Source of the DNA: Magnolia sinica
Lineage: Eukaryota; Streptophyta; Magnoliopsida; Magnoliales; Magnoliaceae
Length of the DNA: 64,000 nucleotides
Assembly: GCF_029962835.1 (NCBI RefSeq)
Contig: NC_080588.1
Coordinates: 10,868,001 to 10,932,000 of the forward strand
Reading direction: 5' to 3'
Part shown: one piece after another, positions 23,078 through 34,859 of the stretch
Layout of the letters: each line of letters starts with the position of its first letter
How positions within the stretch are numbered: the stretch's first letter is position 1
The notes under the pieces: model-generated
Told to the model about the DNA's origin: nothing
The model's database searches: none
The model's input: only the letters and a program-made list of their open reading frames with translations
Translations under genes and position numbers: made by a program

Positions 23078-25350
23078 TGTTCACTCCCCAAGTGCAGGGT
23101 TGTGATGTAGTAATAAACTCGGTAAGACCGAGGTCGAATCCACAGGGACTGATACCTGTACGTTATCTGAAACCAAGAAGAACTAGAACTAGACTAAGAT
23201 GTGATCTAAACCAAATAGAAATTAAGGAATAATTGTGAAAGAATTATCTAAGACTTTAAGGAATTCAGAGGACGGGAACTAGGGATTCAGAGGATCCACT
23301 TGTAGAGATCAGGGAGATCGTATGCCAGGATCACAAATTATGAAAAATTTACTGAACTGCCATTGATATAAGTTTCAAGAGATGAAAGGTGTATGAATTA
23401 GAATGGATTCCATCATCTAACCTTGCCCAGGAGACAAAGTAAACAACAGGATTAAACTAATTACCAACCAATCGACAATGTATGAAGATCAGGAAGGGTA
23501 CTGTCATCCTACCATGCCCAGGAGACGATGGTGAACAACAGGGCCTCCTGACGTCATAAATATTAAAAGAGAAAAAGAAATATCCAAAGCCATTGCAAAT
23601 CCATTGTAATTTCAGTCACAACAGACCATTAAATACTGAGAAAATATTCCTTGAATTACCAACTTAAAAATCAAATTGAGTTCCGAAATTTTAAATTAAA
23701 TGCATAGAATAAACTCTCCCATCTCGCTACAGGCTTCACCTCTTAGCCCTAGCTAAGAGGTTTAGCCACTCATGATTGGCCTAAACCCAAAACAAATAAA
23801 AAGAATAAAAAGAGCAAGAAAAGAACCAGAAGGAAAGAAATAAAAGGAAACCAAAGGCGACATAAAGAAAACCTTCACTCTCTCTTCAATCCTCTCGCTT
23901 GGTTCCTTGTCCCATCAAAGAATTCCTCCCTCATCCGCTGCCTCAGCTCCCTGACCAGCGACACCTAAAACCGATCCACGTTCCCCAAACTTCTCTCTCA
24001 ACCAAAACCGGCTCTCCTTGACCGTGCACAGCAGCAGCAACTGCTCCAGCGTTTTCCTCGGCCTAGCTCTCCCCCCGTCTCAAAAAGCTCCTCTTTCTTC
24101 TTATTTTCCTTCCTTTTAAAGATGGCCAGCCCCCCCCTCTTCCGGTGCTGTGGAGTCCCACCAGAACTAGCTCACATAAACCGTCCTTCCGCAGGTAGTT
24201 TGCAACGAAGCCGGACTCCCTGTTTACGCAGCCGCGTCCGCATCTCCTTTCTTCTTATTTTTTTTTTCTTCTTTCCAAAAGGGCAGTGTCCCCTGGGAGA
24301 TTTTTGGCAGACCTACCTGGTGAACGGCTCGGATCAGCCGTCTAACCGCTCCCACGAGAGCAGGATCCGCCGCAAAAACCGGACGGTTTCCGGTTGAAAA
24401 CAGGGTAACGTCATCGACGCTGTGACGATGGTGGGCCCCACTTTACTGTCTTTTTGGAAAATCCAATCCGTCCACTGCGTTCTACTCGAAAAATCAGGTG
24501 GGAAGCACTACTTTTAGATTAAATTCCATGTGACCCACGTTATCTTTCAAGTCACCGTTAATCATCCTTTTTAACAGCTGAAATCCACTCTCCATTGTCT
24601 TCCGAGATTATGCCACCTAGGCGATGTTCACGCCCACCCTCTTGATACAATGGACGGTTTGGATCATCACTCCAGGTGTCGAGTGGGCCCCACTAAGGAG
24701 GACCGGCGGACGACAGCGAAAACGCTGTTGCGTTTTTGAAGAGGACGCGGGTCAGCCACCGCTGACCCTTTTGTAGGAATTCGGTGCACCGCAGGAGTGC
24801 ACCGTCTATGCACTCGCATGCTCCTTATGGGGTTCATCATGATGTATATATGAAATCTGCTCCGTCCATCCATTCTGTCACATCATTTAGACCGTGGAGA
24901 CCGGAGATGAAGCAGATCCAAACAGCAGGTGGGTCCCACTTAAGGATTTAAGGGGCTGATCTGTCCGTTGGGCCACTTTCATAGTGATCCAGGGGCTGAA
25001 ATTTTACGTGTACGGTTTATTTATGGTCCTCAAGCCACGTGTGAAGTTTCGAACTGATCAGATGGTGGGAACCCTATGATCTTGCATTTTGGACACTTTT
25101 CAGGCCACTTGAGCTTCGATTCCTCGATTTCCGCGGACCCCTGGTGTATAATTTCGTCGCTCTTGGTCTTCTGGAGTCCGTCCCCTGCTTTAGTGTCCTC
25201 AGATCGGTAAATCCATGCTTTTTAGTGTTCTTTCCCAGTCCAAGCTCATGAAGACGCCCTGCATCACAAATTCAATTAAATTAGGCTATTAAACGGTGTC
25301 ATGCTTGTAAATTCATGCAATAAATGGGTCTGATATGCAATATTTGATCC
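23078..25350 (-). repeat. 5' LTR of gypsy A, outer six bases missing
   Basis: It matches 13454-15710 almost completely. At its outer end the sequence stops at GATCC (25346-25350) and the terminal TGTTGA (minus strand) is absent. Host pol sequence TGGCATTGCTCAG begins at once. The TCC at the join occurs in both partners, so the break point is uncertain by three bases. Confidence 0.92.
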
Positions 25351-27277
25351 TGGCATTGCTCAGTCCACTCGTAGGTGCATCCTTTTGAAGTAGATTGCAC
25401 AAAGGATGAGAGAGGTGATTAAAGTCTTTTATAAATTTTTTGTAAAATCAAGCGTGTCCTAGGAAGGATCGCGTGTCTCGTATGTTCTTGAGTGGAGGTA
25501 AGTTAGAGATAAGATCAATCTTAGCCTTAAATGCCTCAATTCCCTTGGACGAGATGTTATGTCCAAGGATAATTCCCTTACAAATCATGAAATGATATTT
25601 CTCCCAATTCAGTACTAAGTTCTTTTCCTCACATCGCTTCAGCACACATTTAAGATTCTTTAAACAATCGCTGAAGGATGGACCAACGATAGGAAAGTCA
25701 TCCATGAAGACCTCTAAATATTGCCCCACCATGTCGGCAAAAACACTCATAATGTATTGCTGAAAAGTGGTGGGGGCATTGCATAGTCCGAATGACATCC
25801 TTTGGTAAGTAAAGGTGCCAAAGGGACATGTAAATTGGTCTTTTCCTGATCTTCAGGAGCTATCTCTATCTGGTTATAACTCGAATACCCGTCAAGGAAG
25901 CAATAGTACGAGTGACCAACTAGCCTTTCCAAAATCTAATCAATGAAGTGCAAAGGAAAGTGGTCCTTCCTTGTGATGGTATTCAATTTTCTGTGTTAAT
26001 GCACATTTTCCAACTAGTAGTAACTCTAATTGGTATGAGTTCATTATTGGCATTGGTTACGATGGAGATTCCAGACTTCTTAGGAACCCCCTGAGTTGGA
26101 CTCACCCATTGACTATGGGATATAGGGTATATAATACCCACATCCAATAGTTTAAGTACCTCAGCCTTAACCACTTCCTTCATGTTTAGAGTTAATTTAG
26201 ATTGTGGTTGCTTGGAGGTTTTTACATTATCTTCTAGATAAATGCGATGAGTACAAATCAAATGGTCAATTCCCTTGAGGTCTGCAATCGACCATCCAAG
26301 GGCTCTTTTGTGCTCAATGAGAGTAGAGATAAGCATACTCTCTTGTTCTCAAGGTGGGAAGAAATCACCATTGGGTATGTCTCCTTTGGACCTAAATAGA
26401 CATATTTCAATTAAGAGGGTAATGGTTTTAGGTCAAGCTTCGGTGCCTTAAGGTTAGATAGTAGAGGCACTACATTAGTTTGGGGTAATTCTTCAAATTA
26501 TGGCCTCCACCGGTTAAGTTCGAGTACCATAATGGTATCTAGTATGGTTCCCATTTCCTTAATCATATCATCATCTAAATCATAAGAGTGGGTTAGGCAC
26601 GTCTTTAACGAGTCAGAGGATTAAGTCAAAAGTGTTATATCTTTCACGAAAGAATCAATCAAGTTAACATCATGGGCATCATCATCATTCTCTACCTGTT
26701 TGCTCATATTAAAAAATATATTGAGCTCTAATGTCATATTCGCAAAAGATAAATTTATGACTCCATTCCTACATTTGATGATTGCATTTGATGTGGCAAG
26801 GAATGGGCAACCAAGGATGATGGGAATTTAAGTGCTCATATCCACGATGGGTTGAGTATCCAGGACAATAAAATCTACTAGGTAGTAGAATTTGTCAACC
26901 TGGACCAAGACATCCTAAATTACCCTTCTCAGTACACGAATTGAGTGATTAACAAGTTGTAGTATAGTCCGGGTGGGTTTTAATTCACCTTGACCTAGTT
27001 GTTCATAAATCGAGTATGCGATTAGATTTACACTTGCTCCTAAGTCAAGAAATGCATGCTCAATCCAGTAATTCCCAATTATACAAGTGATGGTTGGGCT
27101 ACTAGGATCTTTGTACTTTTGTGGCACATCTTGCTTTAGGATGGCACTCACTTTTTTTGTTACAAAGATTTTCTTTTGAATATTTTGTCATCTTTTGGTC
27201 GTACATAAGTCTTTCAAAAGTTTGGCATATGAAGGTATTTGTTTAACAGTGTCTAGTAAAGGAATTTTGACCTTCTC
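25351..27277 (-). pseudogene. pol: Protease-reverse transcriptase portion of gypsy B pol
   Basis: The protease segment FLDLGASVNLIAYSIY lies at about 27050-27005. The reverse transcriptase begins near 26336 (IADLKGIDHLICTHRIYLED). It has EVLKLLDVGIIYPIS at about 26165-26120 and FMDD at 25697-25708, and ends at the A junction with RSFLGHA. Stops and shifts at about 26910, 25983 and 25747 break the frame. It is colinear with 18810-20590 of A but clearly more diverged and damaged. The missing downstream part is at 11650-13434. Confidence 0.87.
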
Positions 27278-28948
27278 TTATTTCAGCACCTCTAAAATGT
27301 CCTGAGAGTTAGAAAGAGATTTTGTTGCAATCAACCATTGAGGAAATGATGCAATCGGCTTCTCTTGAGGTTCTGGTTCGAACTCTTGTGGAGTGTTGCT
27401 AGGTCTATCAGTTTCATTTATTTCTGGGTCCTTAGACTTTTCAGTCCTTACCGGAATTAATTTGTTTATTGTTTTCCCACTCCTAAGAGTGGTGATAGAC
27501 TTAGCTTGCTCCATTTGATTTGAATATCTTGGGTTGCTAACTTCATATTGCTATTTTGAATTAAGAAGAGGTTGAGCTAGAAGGCTTCCTTTTCCCCAAT
27601 CGCATTTTTTGTCTCAATCCCTTATATGGCCTTTGCAAGGCCTTGAAAGGTTTGTAGCATACCTTGATTGAAACGCTCTTGTTTTTGAAGATGCTTTAGA
27701 ACCGGATCCTCCTGAGGTTTCCCTTAATTTAGAATTTGATTAGGGAATCCTTGAGGAGAAGCAGTTTGTCCATTCCTCCAACTGAAGTTTGGTGATTTCT
27801 CCAACCAGGATTGTATGTATTTGAAGTGGATCCACTAAAAGGTCTTTGGTAATTATTCATAGCATTAGATTGCTCATTCAGTACCTCTTGAAAGGCTGGT
27901 ATTGTTGGACAATTCTCAGTTGTGTAAATGTTGCAAGCACAAATACCGCAAACAGTTTCCATAGCCTTATCCTTCTTTAGTTCCATGGCCTCTAGTTTTC
28001 TTGTGAGATTAGTCACTTTAGCATTTATATTATCATCTTCTTTCAGAAGATAAATTTCACCCATTTCCTTTGATTGAATAGGCCTAGAAGTAGTGTTAGA
28101 TTTTGGGGAGATGTCCCATGATTGTGTGTTTTTAGCAAGCTTGTCAAAATAATCCCACACATCATCGACCTCTTTGTTCATGAATTCTCCATTACACATT
28201 GTCTCAACCATTTGTCACATGGAAGAAGTCAGCCCATCATTAAAAAAACTTATTATTCGCCAAGTTGCATAACCATGTTGTGGGCATGAATTGGTAAGAT
28301 CCTTAAACCGCTCTAAACATTGGTAGAATGTTTCATCTTCCTTTTGGGCGAAGTTCATGATTGATTTTCTAAGGGTGTTCGTTTTATGATATGGGAAATT
28401 TTTTTCTTAATAAACTCCCTTATCATGTTGTTTCATCTGCCAATAGATTCTGGACGTAATGAATGCAACCACGTCTTAGCTTTCTCTTTCAAAGAGAAGG
28501 GAAAGAGTTTCAACCTGACCGTATCCTCAGACACGTTTGGAAAATATAAAGTAGATATAATCTCATTAAACTCTTTCATTTGTAAATATGGATTTTCATA
28601 TTCAAGTCTATGAAATTTTGGAAGGAGTTATATCACCCCTGGCTTGATATCCATATGTCCCGTGTTTTCTGAAAAAACCATGCATGAAGGTGTGCTCACC
28701 TCCACCGGTTGTAAATAATCTCGCAAAGTACAAGGTGGGGGTGCTTGATGCACCTCATTTTCATCCTGGATTTCCTCAACCCTAGGTTGAGGTGGATTTG
28801 GAGGATTTACAGGTTGATTTGCAGCCATCACTTCAATTAACTTTGTGGATCTTGAGTGGTGTCTAATCTTGTAATGGATAGATAACCCCTTAACTAATCA
28901 TCCTTCACTCAAGAGACGTTGAGTGTTATCACGGACCCACTTGGACAT
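27278..28948 (-). pseudogene. gag: gag of gypsy B, broken
   Basis: The probable old start is ATG at 28946-28948 (MSKW). Recognisable parts are ENEVHQAPPPCTLRDYLQP (about 28760-28700), SCMVFSENTGHMDIKPGV (about 28690-28630), MVETMCNGEF from 28211, and the knuckle region near 27965-27920, where Tyr replaces the metal-binding His. The C-terminal linker into protease (SFPQWLIATKSLSNSQDILEVLK) ends at 27278. Stops separate all of these pieces. Confidence 0.85.
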
Positions 28949-29409
28949 GAAACACTCTCAGGCCTCAATTTTAGAATCTAACCTAAACCTAAAAAGAAAG
29001 AGGGAAATAGAAATCTAGAAATAGAAAGAGAGATAATTAGAAAGAAGTTACCAAGTTAGAAGTTTCTATATTGGGATCCTCCAGAAGAAAAAGGAAAGTG
29101 AATTAGTTTCTTAAAAGCAACCTAGTTTCTAAAAAAAAAAAAATGAAAGAAAATTAGTTTCTAAAAACATATTAAGAATGTTTCTAAAAAAATTAATTTC
29201 TAAAAACAAATTAGGAAAGTTTCTATTATAGAATTAGAAAGTAAATTAGTTTATAAATACCGAAAAGGAAAGTTTCTAAACATAGAAATAGAAAGTTAAG
29301 TTAATTTCTAAACTAATTAAAAAAAACTAACGTAAAAATAGAAACTAGAAAAACTCTAATCTTAAACTAATTCCAAAACTAGTTAATATCAGAAAACCAC
29401 AAACGCTAA
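28949..29409 (-). repeat. Leader of gypsy B with TTTCTAAAA repeats
   Basis: AT-rich spacer with repeated AATTAGTTTCTAAAAA-like units, matching the leader of A in style and position. Confidence 0.6.
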
Positions 29410-29426
29410 TCCTTGGCAACGGCGTA
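29410..29426 (-). other. Decayed tRNA-Asp primer site of gypsy B
   Basis: The plus strand reads TCCTTGGCAACGGCGTA. It has the GGCAACGGCG core, with changes where A has CC and CCA. Confidence 0.85.
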
Positions 29427-29433
29427 AAAAACT

Positions 29434-30885
29434 TGTTTACAACCCCAAGTATAGGGTTACGATCTAATAATAATCTTGGTGAGACCGAGATCAATCCACA
29501 TGGACTAATCTTATGTGTATTCTGAAAGCAACTAGAAGTAGAACTAGAAAAAGATATGAATCTAAATTGGAAATAAAGGAAGTAATTGTGAGTGGTTTAA
29601 TTAGAAACTTAAGAATTCAATGGTGGGAACTAGCTTTTCCAAGGATTCACTTTTAGCAATCAAAGTGATACTATGCTTGATTCAAGGACAACTAGAATCA
29701 GAGTCCTATGTTGTCCAGTTGGAAGATATATCAATTAAGATCAAATATGAATTTCCTTTAACCTAATTTTCAACGGATGAGAGTTGTGAGGATTGGAAGT
29801 GATTTCATCACCTAGCCATGCCCAGTAGACTATGGCAAACAACAGGATATACCAATCCCACAATCAAATATAGGAGAATTATGAAGGTTAGAAGGGATTC
29901 CATCACCTAACCATGCCTAATGGATGATGATGAACAATAGGATTTCCTAATTTCACTATTTCAAAGCATGAAAAGAAAATATTCAAAGCTATTGCAGATG
30001 TATTGTAATTTGAGTCACGATAAACTATTAAAAACTGAAATTATTTCTTAAATATCAAACTAGAATCAAAGTAAGTTCAACATAAACATGAATCAAAGCA
30101 ATAAAAACATCCCTTCATGCTACAAGCTTCACATCTTATTCCTAGCTAAGAGGTTTAGCCAACTATAGACATGATTAGATCTAAAACCTTAGAAGAAAGC
30201 ATGAAAAACTAAGGAAGAAGAAAAATGCTTGGCGACGGCTCCCTGTCCTTGTACTTCGTTCCTCCGAACCCTAGATAGATGCCATGGATGCCCTGGGGAC
30301 TCCTATTTATAGTTGTGCAACACCTCCTTTCACACCTCCTTGGAAAAATCCAGAAATTGCCTCAAATTTACGCACTTCGCGTAATTCTGCGTGAGTCGTT
30401 CGATGACATCAAACTACCTTCGATGTCATCGAAGGTGCCTTTATATGTGCTTTTTCATGCTATTGTAACTTCATCCGGACTACGTAACCTTCTATATCAT
30501 CGAACATTCCTTCGATGTTATTGAACGTTGCTCGAGGAATCGATAACGTGTCCAAAACAGTCCAGAGAGTTAATTCAATTTCTTCAGAAAATTCGATGTC
30601 ATCGAAGAGGCCTTTGATGTCATCGAGCAGGTCTTCGATCTCATTGAGGGGTACTTTGAGTAATCGAACATTGTGCCCGACACGTCCAGCGAGTTTTGCC
30701 GAAAGTTCTCAGAAAATTCACTATCATCGAGCAAGGCTTCGAGTCATCGAACAAGTCCCCGAGTCATCGAAAAATGTCTTCAATTTGTCCAGCGACCAAC
30801 TCGATTTTCTTTCATAAATTTGATGTCGTCGACCCGTGTTCGATGTCATCGAATGATAGCTTCGATGTCATCGAACGGTAATCGA
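29434..30885 (-). repeat. 5' LTR of gypsy B, inner part
   Basis: On the minus strand the LTR ends in GTAAACA at 29434. Its downstream part (29434-30180) is homologous to the other Athila LTRs. The part from about 30200 to 30880 is not: it holds the palindrome array described below. Solo LTR C interrupts it at 30885/30886. The outer part continues at 37279-37565. Confidence 0.82.
30395..30880. repeat. Array of TTCGATGTCATCGAA palindromes in the B 5' LTR
   Basis: About eleven exact or degenerate copies of TTCGATG-T-CATCGAA occur, two seven-base arms around one base. The spacing is irregular, roughly 20-60 bases. The clearest are near 30419-30432, 30838-30851 and 30862-30875. They are absent from B's 3' LTR and from the LTRs of A and C. 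Confidence 0.75.
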
Positions 30886-32149
30886 TGTTGAGGGTCAAAT
30901 ATTGCATATTAGACCCCAGTAATTACTTGATTTTATGCACATGACAATGCTTAACGCCCTAGTTTAATCATGTTTGTGTTGCGAGGTGAATTTAGGAGCT
31001 TGGACTGAAAAAGGATACTAACGGCATAGATTTGATGCTAAAAAATACCAAGGCAAGGAACGGATCTTAAGGGCCCGAGATCGAAGAATTCATATACCAA
31101 AGATCAGAGAAAATCAAGTGATTAAAGTTAAAGGGGCGTGAAAATCATCCTGAATGCAAGATCATAGGGTTCCCACCATCCGTTTGGCTCGAAACTTTAT
31201 ATCTGGCCTGAGAACCCTAAATTAACTATCCATGTCAAAATTCAGCCCTTACATCCCTGTGGAAGTGGCCAAACAGACAGATCAGCCTATAAATCATTGA
31301 TTTGGGGCCCACCCGATCTTTGGATATGCCTTAATTTCGGTCTCAACCCCTTAAATTAGATCCGAAAAAATGGATGAACGGAGCAGATTTCCTATAAAAC
31401 ATCACGATGGACCCCACTTACAAGTGCGTGTGCACAGTGCACACACACACACCAGCCACGCACTGGACTAGGGAGATCGGTCAAAGTCGGGTTGACTCGA
31501 TCGATCTCTCTTACGCAAACAGCAAGCGAACATTTGTCCGCTGGGGCATGTTGTGGCCCACCTTAGACGCTTGGATGACTGATCCGAGCTGTCCATTCGA
31601 TCTAAAGCATGGGAACGACCAAACTTGTGGTGACCTTTTGCTCCCATGCACGTGTACACACGAAGATTACTGTCAAACGCATGATGAACAACATGAAGAT
31701 TTGTTCCCTTGGGCTGCACCAAACTTGAGGAAAACCATCAACTCCTGACTGAAATCTCGCCACGAATCTAATGGATGGGGTGAATTTCTCCAAAAACATC
31801 ACTGTGGGGCTCGCCGAGCATCTCAGTGTAGCTCTCGTGCACATGGCCTGCGTCCGTGAAAATCGAAAATTCTGAGACTTTGTGATCTGGACTATCCAAA
31901 TGGAGCACAGGCTCAGTTTGACCTCAACCATGAAAAAAATCAGGTTTTAGGACAATCCGTCGTCCCAAAACTTGCATCCAAACGCAACACTTATATGTGT
32001 TTTCTGCTACGCATGCTGCTACGAAAGGTTGCTATATAACTTGTATGACCGCCTCTGGCACGCACAACCGACTCTCTTTGGCTATAAAAGAAAGAGAGAG
32101 AAGGTGTGTAGAAGATCATCAGATTTAAGGAGACGTAGAGTGGAAGAGT

Positions 32150-32151
<2 letters not shown>

Positions 32152-32211
<60 letters not shown>
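32152..32211. repeat. (GA)n microsatellite
   Basis: About thirty GA units near the junction with the nested Del-like LTR. It lies within solo LTR C. Confidence 0.95.
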
Positions 32212-32214
<3 letters not shown>

Positions 32215-33864
32215 CAGGGACGACCAGCAAGAGGAGTTGTCATGCCCCAAACTTAGAAACCGGGCTCATAAAATTCTCGATTGCTGAATCCAGTGCCGAC
32301 AGCCTCTGTAGTACCTCATTCTCAGCTCCTAGCGTCCATACGCCAAATTTCTATCCTAGGATCTACAAGGAGGGTTTTCAAATGTACATTAAACTCATAA
32401 TAAGCATAACCACAAGTATACCCAAATCACAAAGGCAACATCATCAACACATATCCACTAATATAAATATTTGAATACAATGCTGAAAGGGAAATACATA
32501 TATCGAAATCAAAGCTCCAGAAGTCAGCTACATGCTCCAAGCTCCACGCTGCTGCAACCTAATGCCACTTGCACGCATCTATCGTGCATAAGCTTATAGA
32601 AAGCTTAGAGGGTGGTGAAAGTGTGTGCACAAGGTAAGTGCCAAGTATTTAATACAATGTCATAATCATACGATGTCGGAAATACTGTCAAGATCATGAA
32701 TCGTATGATATCAGAGTAAGAGGAAACATATTGGTAAGTCCATGAGTCATACAATATCAGAGTACGAAATGTAGATCATAATGAGCCAAATATCAGATGC
32801 TGAGAATGTAATACAATATGTAATTCCTGACAAGCCATGAATACCATTAACCTCATTTAAGCTATATAAATGCAGAAACATAGTAACCCAAAATGCTAAA
32901 TGTTGCGAATGCAATGCAATATGCGGTGTGAATGAAATAACTAAGCTGGAGTAAAGTTGGGATAATAGTACGCAGTATCGTAGGCTATGAGGTCCATCAC
33001 AAGGAACTTTTATCCAAACCAGTCCCATACCTAAATTTGGATAGTTAGACTTAATGTGGTAGACTCCTAATCTCAGGTTGGTCGCGTGCCCTAACCGAAA
33101 TCCTGGCCATTGCGAAGGTACACGTAACAAATAGTTACGCACCACCAGCCTGAGTGAATAGTGAATGAATGAATGAATGAGTATGCAACTCCTGCTCCAC
33201 AAATTAGTACTGTACATATTTGGGATCATCACCGAGGTCTAGTACACTCTACATGCAATCGCCGCCCACTGGACATGCAACCAAGCAAGTGGAAGAGACC
33301 TCACTATCTGCGTGGCCAGTAGTTAACCAATATCTACTCGGTACGTCGATAGCGGACCGAATCACGAGCTGGTCAAACTCAGCCTAGCTATGCCCCCCAC
33401 CCTTGGGCGGGTAAGGCCACACCTCTTCCCAACCGACCAAGGTGGGAGACGTGGCCTAATGGTATTTGGCACTCGGGCACTCATGTATCCACTCAGTCTC
33501 GACGTTGGGGCATCTCCTGTCCTCAGAGGTTTAGGGATTTTCACCCAGGGCCATCTATGACAGCCCGATGCTAATAACATATTTTCAGTGTCTCATCTGA
33601 CCATCCACGATATGCTTATGGAGGCTACAACTCTGATGTCGCTAGGGCGTACAGTAATCACAACACACAATGCAAGATGCATGAGTGATAAATCCAGTCA
33701 TGTATCAATCCTATGCATACCGTGCGCTCATATGAGACAATCTCCGCCTATCAGGGAGTCTTATAACAACCTGTCCAATGACATATACAATGGTCAACCT
33801 TGTCTAATAACAAATATGCAGATGATGCGTATGTGTATGTAACATGATGCTATACTCATAATTA

Positions 33865-33995
33865 GTATTGACAACCGGCACTGATAATCGGCATCGATAA
33901 TCGGCCTATACAATCGGCCTCGATAATTGGAATCGACCTCGACAATCGGAATCGGCCACGACAATCGGAATCCGCCTCAACAATCGGCCTAAGAG
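33865..33995 (-). repeat. CGATT/AATCGG minisatellite in the Del-like solo LTR
   Basis: Units such as GACAATCGGAATCGGCC repeat about nine times with period near 13-17 bases. The homologous arrays in D are at 45370-45890 and 62225-62725 and are about four times longer. Confidence 0.8.
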
Positions 33996-34069
33996 AAGGT
34001 CATAATATGGATATTTAACCATCATTACCCATCAATGTGGACATTTAAATAATATTTCCCCCAAGCTGT

Positions 34070-34730
34070 GGCCCACACAGAGCTAAACGTATCGTGGGCC
34101 CATGGCCTCACACAATGGCCTAATGTACATCATGATGGGCCTTACCAAACGGGTCGAAAATACATCACAATGGGCATTATCATATGAGTAGGAATATATC
34201 ACAATGGGCCCCACTAAATGGGTAAAAAATACATCATAATGGGCCACGTCATATGGGCCAAGTATACATCTCAATGGGCCACGACCCATGGGCCTCAGTA
34301 CATCATAATGAGCCACAACCCATGGGCCTCAAGTACAACAGGTGGGCCGCATCAATGGGCCTCATATACAACAAGTGGGCTGCATCAATGGGCCGCACAA
34401 CATGGGCCTAGTACACATCACAATGGGCCGCATGACATGGGCCTAATACACATCACAATAGACCACAAGACACGGACCTAACATATATCATAATGAGCCA
34501 CATGACATGGGCCTAATACACATCACAATAGACCGCATGACGTGGGCCAAACATATATCACAATGGGTCTCAACCGGAGGGCCCCAAATACATCTTAATG
34601 GGCCTCAACCCATGAGCCCCAAATACATAATAGGTGGGCCTTGCACATGAGCCATAAATACATCATATCGGGCTTCATTAGATGGGCCTCATCATATTTA
34701 TAGTGCGCCTAATGGGGTAGCTCATGGTGT
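34070..34730. repeat. Array of ATGGGCC-(tacatcacaa) units in the Del-like solo LTR
   Basis: About twenty units of roughly 28-36 bases, each with TGGGCC followed by a TACATCA(C/T)AAT-like stretch. TGGGCC matches the plant 'site II' motif bound by TCP transcription factors. Function is not shown by the sequence. Confidence 0.8.
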
Positions 34731-34859
34731 GACAAAATAGATGGGTACACTTCAAGGTGGCCCTACACATATAGCAGGTGGGCCTGCACCTCCAAATGGG
34801 CCCACCAGATGAACAACTTGGATATACAACACATATAGAGTGGAATACAAAGCATATGT

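Larger units (their letters stand above)
13435..25350 (-). mobile_element. Athila-like Ty3/gypsy element A, nested in B pol
   Basis: An about 11.9-kb element with two near-identical LTRs, a tRNA-Asp primer site, gag, protease, reverse transcriptase, RNase H, integrase and a polypurine tract. The gypsy order (integrase last) and segments such as FMDDFSVYG and RSFLGHAGFYRRFIKDFS are typical of the Athila lineage. By eye the two LTRs differ by about eight substitutions and three indels in about 2.25 kb, so the insertion is recent relative to B. The ends are abnormal: there is no target-site duplication, a 13-base primer-site remnant lies outside the 3' LTR, and the 5' LTR lacks its outermost six bases. 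Confidence 0.93.

Noticed and set aside
34070..34730. Regularly spaced repeats resembling a CRISPR array.
   Set aside because: The context is a plant LTR. The units are degenerate and tandem, with no unique spacers.
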